NCBI GenBank assembly: GCA_934489945.1 | Contig: CAKSSY010000028.1 | Location: 1 to 21,457 of the forward strand | Length of the DNA: 21,457 nucleotides | From: an uncultured Eubacteriales bacterium | Lineage (GTDB): Bacteria; Bacillota; Clostridia; Oscillospirales; CAG-272 | Direction of reading: 5' to 3' | Shown here: one piece after another, positions 15,710 through 21,457 of the stretch | Numbering within the stretch: the stretch's first letter is position 1 | Layout of the letters: every line of letters begins with the position of its first letter | The notes under the pieces: generated by a model | What the model was told of the DNA's origin: nothing | What the model saw: the letters and a program-made list of their open reading frames with translations, nothing else | Database searches by the model: none | Program-made: the position numbers and the translations under genes

Positions 15710-16855
15710 TCACGCTTCGTATTGAAATTCAAGGACAGGCGGACAGCGATAACTGTCCGCGGTGAAGATTGGCAGAGAACCGTCCTGGGTGGTCAGAAGG
15801 AAGCCCGGACACCACTTCAGTCTGCCGTCTTTTCCGATCAGGGAGGGGCTCAGATCCAGTACGCAGAAATTTCCCTGTCGGAAGGAGGAAGTCAGGCGGT
15901 TGCCGTGCGGGACTCGTTTTTCCCAGTTCGTGCCGAAGCTGCAAAAACCGTTCGGAACGGTGTACACTTCGGTAACTCCGTCGGCTCCTTCCGCGCAACG
16001 GCAGAAAAAGAGTCTGACCGATCGGAGTCTTTTTTCGAGCATTCCCGAAAGGACCGAAAGATTCCACTTGAAATACAGCTGTTGTTCTCCGAGCCATGGC
16101 GTGTTGCCAAGGAACGCCGTCATGCCGAAGGCGTTGTTTTCTTTCGGATTTTGGGTGTCCACGGTCGTATCCTGAATCAGCTTCGGTTCGTAGAGATCCA
16201 GTTCGTACCAAAGCGCGCTGCCGCCTTCTTCCGTGTCGCGGACCGAGACGAGCCAACCGTCCGTCTCCTTTTTCATGCGTACCCGCACGGGGCAGATGCG
16301 GTCGGGCTTCTCGGCGTACCAGCCGGACAGCGTAACCAACGGCGTATGCCGTTCCGCCATGACCGAAAAAGACTTGGTATTGCTCCGTGACGCAAATGTG
16401 TGGATTCCCGGCTGAATCCGGACGCGCTCTTCCGTTCCCGGGGGACAGTTCTTTTTCACCGCAATGCCGTTTGCGGTGGGGAACAGGAGATAGTCGCCTC
16501 CGGCAAGGGCTTCTCCCTGCCGTTGCCATTCCCCGTCAAAGCCGAGCGTCACACGTATCGTGTCTACGCGGCTTTTCAATGTGATTTTTCCCGCGTCGAT
16601 CTCCACTTCGCCGGCGGTTCCGTGAAGGGAAAAGGTACCGTTCTTCCGCGGCTCAAAGGCGGCGGAAACGGGCTTTTGCTCCCCGGTTGCGCGTATCGGA
16701 ACGCCGAAATAGTACGCCGTTTCGCCGTCCCGCTCCCGAACGGTGACGCAATAGCGGTTCCTGGATGACGGCAACAGGTCGGGAGACGCCTCCCCGCGGA
16801 TATTCCCGATGTGGCGCGCCCAGAACGGACTTTGCGGATACATACTCTCCGTCAT
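15710..16855 (-). CDS. Beta-rich protein with DNRLRE-like C-terminal domain
   Basis: The 381-residue product has no signal peptide and reads as beta strands throughout. The C-terminal part (about 245-381), with LYFKWNLSVLSGML, then SVRLFFCR, and the ending PPVLEFQYE, resembles the DNRLRE/disaggregatase-type jelly roll often fused to the N-terminus of clostridial RHS proteins. In this locus that domain is apparently encoded as a separate gene instead. The start overlaps the preceding stop as ATGA, with a GAGGAAA box upstream, so it is co-translated in the operon. It may bind carbohydrate or act as a structural partner of the RHS protein. Domain resemblance is moderate; function is inference. 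Confidence 0.55.
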   Translation of the reverse strand: MTESMYPQSPFWARHIGNIRGEASPDLLPSSRNRYCVTVRERDGETAYYFGVPIRATGEQKPVSAAFEPRKNGTFSLHGTAGEVEIDAGKITLKSRVDTIRVTLGFDGEWQRQGEALAGGDYLLFPTANGIAVKKNCPPGTEERVRIQPGIHTFASRSNTKSFSVMAERHTPLVTLSGWYAEKPDRICPVRVRMKKETDGWLVSVRDTEEGGSALWYELDLYEPKLIQDTTVDTQNPKENNAFGMTAFLGNTPWLGEQQLYFKWNLSVLSGMLEKRLRSVRLFFCRCAEGADGVTEVYTVPNGFCSFGTNWEKRVPHGNRLTSSFRQGNFCVLDLSPSLIGKDGRLKWCPGFLLTTQDGSLPIFTADSYRCPPVLEFQYEA

Positions 16856-18249
16856 AGCCGTTTCCTCACGAGCTTGCCGCTTCCGTTGTGTGGCAGACAG
16901 TCCGAAATTTCCACCTCGAACGGCACCTCATAGGGCGGCAGATGTTTGCGGCAAAAGTTCAGAATCGCGTCGACGGAAAGGTTGTCTCCCACCACCCGCA
17001 CGCCGATCCGCTGTCCGCAGATTTCATCCGGAATTCCGAACGCGAGTGCTTCGCGCACGCCGGGAATCCGCAAGAGCTCATTTTCGATTTCACAGGGGTA
17101 AATATTGATTCCCGCGTGAAGAATCATGTCGTCTTTCCTGCCGCACACGAACAGAAGACCGCGTTCGTCCCGATATGCCATATCGCCGGTATGAAGCCAG
17201 CCGTCACGGAGAACCCGTTTCGTGGCATCGGGGTTTTGGAAATAACCCTTCATGACATTGTCGCCGGCGACGCAAAGTTCACCCGGTGAACCGCTTTCCG
17301 GCTCTTTTCCGTTTCCGTCATCGAGCTTCAGGCGGACACCGGAAATCGGTATCCCCGCCGATTCGGGAACTTCGTCAAAAAGGTGCGGCGGAAGATAGGA
17401 CACACGCGGCGACGCCTCGGTCAGTCCGTACACGCTGTAGATGTCGGCATGCGGAAATGCCGCGCGGAGCCGCTCCGCGACGGATCGGGTCAGTTTTTCT
17501 CCGCTTACGATCAGATTCCGGAGAGAATGTGCCTTGTCCGAGCGTTTGGAAAAACGGCTGAACAGCGAGAACAGAGTCGGTGTTCCCCCCATGACGCTGA
17601 TCTTTTTTTGCAGAAGGATGTCCAGCCACTCGGTCGGATTGAACTCCTTCGGATAAAAGACAATGTGCATACCTTTGAGAAGGGCAAGCAGAAACTCACC
17701 CGTCAGAACCGCACCGTGGTATAAGGGGCGGGTAATCAGAATCGAATCGGTTTCTCCCGCCGCAAAGTACCGGCAGATGCCGTCAAGGTCGGCAAGCAGA
17801 TTCTTCTCGGTCAGCATCGCGCCTTTTGGGATGCCGGTGGTTCCCGAAGTGTACAGAATCAATGCCGTCCGTTCCGTCCCGCTCCCCGTCAGTTCGGTGG
17901 GCATCGGTTCGCCGGAGAGCTTTCTGACGGCGAGAAAACAGCCGCAATCCTTGTCCGTGATCAGATAGGATGCCGATACCGTCTCCTCGATTCTTTGGCA
18001 ATGCTTTTCTCCGTATCTCTCCGAGAGGGGCACTGCCGTGACGCCCGCCGCCATGCAACAGAGAAGCGCGATACCCGTTTTCATTTCGCTCTGACAACGA
18101 ACGATATGAATGCCGTTGCCCAAAAGCGGCGCGACGCTCTCCACATATCGGATAATGTCGGCATAGGTCATTTCAAAGTCGTTTTCGGATACCGTCGTCT
18201 GCGGACGTTTTATCATGTTTTCCCGTATGGTTTTCCATAAAGTCAGCAT
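16852..18249 (-). CDS. AMP-forming adenylate/acyl-CoA synthetase family enzyme
   Basis: This 465-residue stand-alone adenylation enzyme activates a carboxylic acid with ATP. Signature motifs are present: the phosphate loop YTSGTTGIPKG (about 130-142), YGLTEAS (about 273), GWLHTGDMAY (about 340-350) and the C-terminal GSGKLVRK carrying the conserved catalytic Lys. The enzyme therefore looks active. It is shorter than typical acyl-CoA synthetases at the N-terminus. An upstream in-frame ATG at 18333 would overlap the BtrH-like gene by 80 bases; ATG 18249, with AAAGGAGG 12 bases before it and a 4-base gap after the neighbouring stop, is preferred. No carrier-protein gene is seen nearby. Its substrate is unknown; it probably works with the BtrH-like protein. 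Confidence 0.88.
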   Translation of the reverse strand: MLTLWKTIRENMIKRPQTTVSENDFEMTYADIIRYVESVAPLLGNGIHIVRCQSEMKTGIALLCCMAAGVTAVPLSERYGEKHCQRIEETVSASYLITDKDCGCFLAVRKLSGEPMPTELTGSGTERTALILYTSGTTGIPKGAMLTEKNLLADLDGICRYFAAGETDSILITRPLYHGAVLTGEFLLALLKGMHIVFYPKEFNPTEWLDILLQKKISVMGGTPTLFSLFSRFSKRSDKAHSLRNLIVSGEKLTRSVAERLRAAFPHADIYSVYGLTEASPRVSYLPPHLFDEVPESAGIPISGVRLKLDDGNGKEPESGSPGELCVAGDNVMKGYFQNPDATKRVLRDGWLHTGDMAYRDERGLLFVCGRKDDMILHAGINIYPCEIENELLRIPGVREALAFGIPDEICGQRIGVRVVGDNLSVDAILNFCRKHLPPYEVPFEVEISDCLPHNGSGKLVRKRL

Positions 18250-18253
18250 TTTC

Positions 18254-19255
18254 TCACATTCCTCCTTTTTCGGTTTCGGCATTTTCCAGATATTCTTCCA
18301 GAATGGCGCGTTCCAGTTCGCCGCATTTTTCAAGATGTCCGATTAAAAGCTCCAGATCAAAACGGGAGGGTTTCAATTCGTATTTCTTGTACTGAAAACG
18401 CATACGGTCCGCCAACGTTACAACGGCTTCATACTTCTTGCCGGAGTCGACGGAGGGAACGGCAAATGCCGAAAGCCGTCCCTTCATGAGGGCTTTGTGC
18501 TCGTAAAACAGGCGGAACACACGGCGATCCATTCTTTCGTGCGGGATGCGTCCGTCGCCGAGCCGGGTCAGATATTCGACAAGATAGGGATAAACCGCCA
18601 TGCCGTGCACGGTCGGTTCTTTGTCGGAAAACGGATATTTCCGGATGTCCGAATCCAGATACGAGGCGATGTCTGCCCGAACTTTCCCGGGATTGGGCAA
18701 AATGGGGATTCTTTTGTGCTTCAACGCCGACAGATTTCCGTTTGCGTCGCCGATGCGGAACGCCGATTCAAATGCCTGAACCAGGGAATCCGTCGGGACA
18801 CGAAAACTGCGGAAAATCCAGCGGCTGTCATATGCGGTCAGAGTGAAGCTGTCATCCCGCATATCATATCCGCTGACCATTCCGTCGTGACGGAAATGTT
18901 TTTCCCCGTACCACGATTTTCCGGGAATATAATAATCGTCAGCCGTACTGAAAAACACGTAAAAGTCCCGGTCGATCATGTTCCGGATGATTTCCTTGAG
19001 ATAGTCCATCGTAAACATCAGGTTGACTTTTTCGCATTGGATAAACGGCATAGAATAGCAGGTGTTGCCGGGAACGGCAATGAGCGGCGAGGTAAAGCCG
19101 TTCAAGAATTTCTTTTCCACCGTAATGTCCACCGCACTGTTGTAATACCATGTATAAGCACTCGGGTGGTTCATTGCCACCACGCCGACGCACGCATTGT
19201 AATGATAGGTGCTCAGCGGCGGCATAACTACGGGAAGCATTTTGTATTCTTTCAT
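18254..19255 (-). CDS. BtrH N-terminal domain-like protein (candidate acyltransferase)
   Basis: The 333-residue soluble protein opens with LPVVMPPLSTYHYNAC, closely resembling BtrH-type proteins found in Firmicutes biosynthetic clusters. BtrH itself transfers an acyl group to butirosin. Cys22, a later His in RHDGMVSGYD and a following Asp (LTAYDSRW) could form a cysteine-protease-like active site, as expected for this fold. The C-terminal 130 residues are helical and charged. AAGGAG six bases before ATG 19255 supports the start. It is the first gene of the operon, followed directly by the adenylation enzyme, so the two may activate and transfer an acyl or aminoacyl group. The acceptor is unknown and might be a metabolite or an operon protein. 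Confidence 0.68.
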   Translation of the reverse strand: MKEYKMLPVVMPPLSTYHYNACVGVVAMNHPSAYTWYYNSAVDITVEKKFLNGFTSPLIAVPGNTCYSMPFIQCEKVNLMFTMDYLKEIIRNMIDRDFYVFFSTADDYYIPGKSWYGEKHFRHDGMVSGYDMRDDSFTLTAYDSRWIFRSFRVPTDSLVQAFESAFRIGDANGNLSALKHKRIPILPNPGKVRADIASYLDSDIRKYPFSDKEPTVHGMAVYPYLVEYLTRLGDGRIPHERMDRRVFRLFYEHKALMKGRLSAFAVPSVDSGKKYEAVVTLADRMRFQYKKYELKPSRFDLELLIGHLEKCGELERAILEEYLENAETEKGGM

Positions 19256-19314
19256 TTTTTACTCCTTTTTCGATTGGTTTTCCGCTTCACCGACTTTATC
19301 ATAAATACAATACC

Positions 19315-19329
19315 GGACACCTGTTGTCC
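19315..19329. promoter_or_regulatory. Short inverted repeat upstream of the BtrH-like gene
   Basis: GGACA-CCTGT-TGTCC is a perfect 5-bp dyad about 60 bp before the start of the operon and could be a small operator. No convincing -10/-35 pair accompanies it on the minus strand, although TATGAT occurs nearby (around 19302). Confidence 0.3.
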
Positions 19330-19364
19330 ACATTTGGTTTTTTTGTCTGAAAAAGGAGCACAAT

Positions 19365-19409
19365 AAAAAAGGAGCTGTGAAACCCATCGGGTTTTTTAAC
19401 AGCCCCTCC
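19365..19409 (-). terminator. U-tailed hairpin in the operon leader (possible attenuator)
   Basis: On the minus strand, GGAG and CTGT arms plus an inner stem around AAACCC/GGGTTT with loop GAT form a good hairpin (19371-19409). It ends in six T residues (19370-19365). It faces the BtrH operon about 110 bp before its first codon, and no minus-strand gene ends upstream of it within the window. It could therefore attenuate the operon or insulate it from read-through. Confidence 0.6.
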
Positions 19410-19667
19410 AAAATGTCGGTCGGCAAATAAAAACGGTTTTTTTGTATAAATCTTCATTTTCTGAGCAAGATAGTTGCAGGCAAACGGAAAAAACACCCGT
19501 GTGCGAAACGGCGGAATCCGAAGAGAATCGGATTCCGGCACCGTGTATTGTCGAAAACAAACGATTTTATCGGATTCTCATACCGGGTTCACGGCAAACG
19601 TCCGCATATCCCGGCAGTTATCGCGTATGAAAGGAGCTTTCGCCAGGCGAAAGCAAGGTAATCATTC
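19410..19667. other. Divergent intergenic region with structured leader
   Basis: No gene is seen between the BtrH-like operon and spoVT. The stretch contains a 10-bp perfect stem CGGAATCCGA (19512-19521) / TCGGATTCCG (19528-19537) with loop AGAGAA, and the hairpin directly before spoVT. No sigma-A or sigma-G promoter could be assigned with confidence on either strand. Confidence 0.5.
19630..19658 (+). promoter_or_regulatory. Hairpin-split ribosome binding region of spoVT
   Basis: A consensus AAAGGAG at 19630-19636 lies 31 bases before the ATG, too far to act directly. Between them is a hairpin with 8-bp arms GCTTTCGC / GCGAAAGC (19636-19654, loop CAG). Looping it out would leave about 13 bases. 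A weaker AAGG at 19655-19658 sits 9 bases from the start. Either box may be used. Confidence 0.5.
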
Positions 19668-20225
19668 ATGAAAGCAACAGGAATCGTTCGCAGGATCGAT
19701 GACCTCGGGCGTGTCGTCATTCCGAAGGAGATCCGCCGTACGATGCGGATCCGGGAGGGCGACCCTCTGGAAATTTACACCGACCGCGAGGGCGAGGTCA
19801 TTTTCAAAAAATATTCACCGATCGGCGAATTGACGGGTTTTGCCGCGCAGTACGCCGAAACGTTGCACAAAATTTGTTCGATGGCGGTTCTGATCTGTGA
19901 CCGTGATGCCGTCATTGCCTGCTCGGGCGTGTCCCGCAAGGAATATGCCGACAAACGGCTGTCCGACGAGCTGGAGGGCATTATGGAAAAACGGTCGCTC
20001 TACCTTTGGGGAGACGGCTCCCAGAAATTGCCTGCCATTGCCGACGGCGGTTCGCATTTTATCAGTTGTGCGATGCCCATTCTCAGCGAGGGGGACATCA
20101 TCGGATGTGTTGCCTCTCTCTCCGAGCTTTCGGATGAGAAGCCGCACGAGGTTGTCGGCGGGGACGTTGAGGGTAAACTGATTATGACTGCCGCCGGATT
20201 TCTCGGACGACAGCTCGAACCCTGA
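19668..20225 (+). CDS. spoVT: SpoVT-type stage V sporulation regulator
   Basis: The protein has 185 residues, close to the usual SpoVT length of about 178. The N-terminal AbrB-type swapped-hairpin DNA-binding domain is near-canonical: MKATGIVRRIDDLGRVVIPK followed by EIRRTMRIREGDPLEIYTD (1-50). Residues about 55-185 form the GAF-like sensor domain of SpoVT (CSMAVLICDRDAVIACSG). In Bacillus, SpoVT is a forespore regulator expressed under sigma-G that tunes late sporulation and germination genes. Its presence argues for a spore-forming Clostridia host. The gene stands alone, with a structured leader and its own terminator. Whether it controls the flanking toxin operon or tail-fibre gene cannot be told. 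Confidence 0.93.
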   Translation: MKATGIVRRIDDLGRVVIPKEIRRTMRIREGDPLEIYTDREGEVIFKKYSPIGELTGFAAQYAETLHKICSMAVLICDRDAVIACSGVSRKEYADKRLSDELEGIMEKRSLYLWGDGSQKLPAIADGGSHFISCAMPILSEGDIIGCVASLSELSDEKPHEVVGGDVEGKLIMTAAGFLGRQLEP

Positions 20226-20232
20226 CATCGGT

Positions 20233-20281
20233 AAGGGACTGTCTCAAATGCTTTCGGTTGCATTTGAGACAGTCCCTTTTT
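20233..20281 (+). terminator. Rho-independent terminator of spoVT
   Basis: A perfect 17-bp stem GGGACTGTCTCAAATGC (20235-20251) / GCATTTGAGACAGTCCC (20260-20276) with an 8-base loop is followed by five T residues. The A-run before it pairs with the T-tail. Confidence 0.95.
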
Positions 20282-20373
20282 GTTTTGGCACACATTCTTT
20301 TGACAGTCTTTCACAATCTTGCCGGGGAAACTTTGTGCGGGTCTACAAAAGTGAGGAATTTTCGTTTTTTCTA

Positions 20374-20402
20374 TTTACATTTTCGGAAGCCTGCGTTATA
20401 AT
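20374..20402 (+). promoter_or_regulatory. Sigma-A promoter of the tail-fibre-like gene
   Basis: TTTACA at 20374-20379 and a perfect TATAAT at 20397-20402 are separated by 17 bp. Expected initiation near 20409 falls within the palindromic operator that begins at 20401. Confidence 0.9.
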
Positions 20403-20428
20403 AATATAGAACATTTGTTCTATATTAT
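20401..20428. promoter_or_regulatory. Putative LexA (SOS) operator
   Basis: Arms ATAATATAGAACA and TGTTCTATATTAT are perfect inverted repeats with a 2-base centre. The core at 20409-20420, GAACATTTGTTC, matches the Firmicutes LexA/DinR box GAAC-N4-GTTC exactly. It overlaps the -10 element and the expected start of transcription, the ideal position for repression. Expression would then rise on DNA damage. Binding is inferred, not shown. Confidence 0.75.
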
Positions 20429-20454
20429 AAAAGAAGGAGAAGAAAACAGAAAAA

Positions 20455-21457
20455 ATGAACATCTGGGTAAAAGGAAAAGAAAAGCTGTTCCGATGGGACA
20501 CGGCACAGCAATTGATTCTTGACGCGAAGGACGCAAAGTATGTGGACTTCGGAACCGAAAGTACGCCGATCCGTGTGCAGGTTACAAACGGTACCTGCCC
20601 GATTCCGGATGAGTGGTTGCAGACAGCCGGTTTCAAGAATCTGTGGATCTGCCGGGCGGACGACACGCGCGAATGTGCCATGCTCTCGGTGGAAGATCGC
20701 CCGGTTCCGCCGGACTATGTCAGTACGCCGACACAGAAGGTCACGTTTGAAAGCCTTGTCCGGAGCGTGAATGAGGAGATTGAAAGTCTGGAGAGCCGCG
20801 TGCAGGCGGGAGAGTTCAACGGTGCCAAGGGCGAAAAGGGGGACAAGGGAGATACTCCCGAAATTTTGCAGTCCACGGGAGAGAACGAGGAAGCGGTGAT
20901 GAGTCAGAAGGCGGTGACGGAGAAGCTGGCGGAAAAGCTGGAGAAGGTGACCTCAACGGTTTCCGTCATGCGACTGTACGGCGTGCCCGCGAACACAAGG
21001 GAGACGACCATGCTGCAAGTGCAGGTATCGTTGCCGGTGGCGGGGACGATCCCGAGAAGGGGACAGAACGGGACGTTTGCCGTCGGGTCTCCCTCCGTCG
21101 CGACAGATGCCGCCAACAAGGCGTATGTGGATTCCGCTGTGGATTCCGCCGCGGGCGTGGTTGCCGACAAACTCGACGTCCTCTGGAAGCTGAACGAAGG
21201 AATCTCCTATGATTTCGTGACCGACAGCACCGAAGCGACAAGCAAGACTGTGCCGTCGGGCGGCAAGTTTGCGGCGGTGGAGCGTGTCGGCGGAAAGACG
21301 GTTGTCACGGATAATTCCCTTGTGAGTGCATCGGTCGGGAGCGTGAAGCACGGCGAAACGGTTGTCGGAACCATTCCCGCCTCGGTGCGTTCTCTTCCGG
21401 GTTACGGCTGGAGTGTCGGGGACGTCTGCAACGGCGTTGAGCGGACGGAAACCGGCT
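20455..21457 (+). CDS. Phage tail-fibre-like protein (partial, runs off the window)
   Basis: At least 334 codons are open to the end of the window. The N-terminal domain (1-90; MNIWVKGKEKLFRWDTAQQL) is not recognised. A short coiled coil (about 100-117) precedes a collagen-like stretch GAKGEKGDKGDTPEI (about 123-137). Phage tail motifs then follow: AVMSQKAVTEKL (about 148-159) and VATDAANKAYVDSAV (about 215-230), typical of trimeric tail fibres and receptor-binding proteins. AGGAG at 20435-20439 is 15 bases from ATG 20455, an unusually long spacing; no better start is seen. A strong promoter with a LexA box precedes it. It may belong to a phage-derived tail unit that continues to the right. 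Confidence 0.8.
   Translation, partial: MNIWVKGKEKLFRWDTAQQLILDAKDAKYVDFGTESTPIRVQVTNGTCPIPDEWLQTAGFKNLWICRADDTRECAMLSVEDRPVPPDYVSTPTQKVTFESLVRSVNEEIESLESRVQAGEFNGAKGEKGDKGDTPEILQSTGENEEAVMSQKAVTEKLAEKLEKVTSTVSVMRLYGVPANTRETTMLQVQVSLPVAGTIPRRGQNGTFAVGSPSVATDAANKAYVDSAVDSAAGVVADKLDVLWKLNEGISYDFVTDSTEATSKTVPSGGKFAAVERVGGKTVVTDNSLVSASVGSVKHGETVVGTIPASVRSLPGYGWSVGDVCNGVERTETG

Noticed and set aside
15038..16855. Holin and neighbours considered as the lysis module of an intact prophage
   Set aside because: No endolysin, capsid, terminase, portal or integrase gene is present in the window, and the genes are embedded in an operon with a ligase and an RHS toxin.
18250..18333. Upstream in-frame ATG giving a 493-residue adenylation enzyme
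   Set aside because: It would overlap the BtrH-like gene by 80 bases, whereas ATG 18249 has AAAGGAGG 12 bases upstream and follows the stop by 4 bases.
19474..19671. Possible small upstream ORF of 65 codons ending over the spoVT start
   Set aside because: The predicted peptide is Arg/Ser-rich without features and it runs through two strong inverted repeats, so it is more likely non-coding leader.
20000..20314. Minus-strand frame of 104 codons over the end of spoVT
   Set aside because: It reads through the terminator hairpin and lies opposite a well-defined regulator gene.

Overview
The window looks like chromosome from an anaerobic, spore-forming Firmicute of the class Clostridia, probably a gut lineage near the Oscillospirales. 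The reasons are a SpoVT-type sporulation regulator, strong AGGAGG-type ribosome binding sites, sigma-A promoters, U-tailed terminators, a Firmicutes-type LexA box, and a moderately GC-rich background with a clearly AT-rich island. Species cannot be named from sequence alone.

Left part (1-5820, plus strand). After a short intergenic stretch rich in inverted repeats come an AraC-family regulator, a ThuA-like protein with its own near-perfect sigma-A promoter, and a tightly overlapping pair of ABC exporter half-transporters. One half carries Asp and Gln where the catalytic Glu and switch His should be, so the pair is very probably a heterodimeric exporter with one degenerate ATP site. A strong terminator closes this unit.

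Middle part (5820-19255, minus strand). Read from right to left, one compact operon encodes a BtrH-like protein, a stand-alone AMP-forming adenylation enzyme, a DNRLRE-like beta protein, a one-helix membrane protein, a phage-type holin, and a 1914-residue RHS protein ending in a GIY-YIG nuclease toxin. A DUF4259-type candidate immunity protein follows. Downstream lies a second, displaced RHS tip with a divergent GIY-YIG toxin and its own candidate immunity gene. The tip is built from three blocks of the full-length RHS gene, 97-99% identical to it, joined by two in-frame deletions between short direct repeats. It has no convincing start site and looks like a silent toxin-swap cassette. A broken ORF beyond it may be an older remnant.

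Right part (19256-21457). A structured 412-bp divergent intergenic region separates the operon from spoVT, which ends in a strong hairpin terminator. The last gene runs off the window. It encodes a phage tail-fibre-like protein with a collagen-like stretch, driven by a strong sigma-A promoter whose -10 element abuts a palindrome centred on a perfect GAAC-N4-GTTC LexA box.

The most unusual point is that small-molecule-type enzymes (adenylation enzyme and BtrH-like protein) and a holin share an operon with an RHS toxin that has no signal peptide. Next to it lie a reservoir toxin allele and an apparently SOS-controlled tail-fibre gene. This suggests a holin-assisted or phage-derived toxin delivery locus. 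That functional reading is inference.
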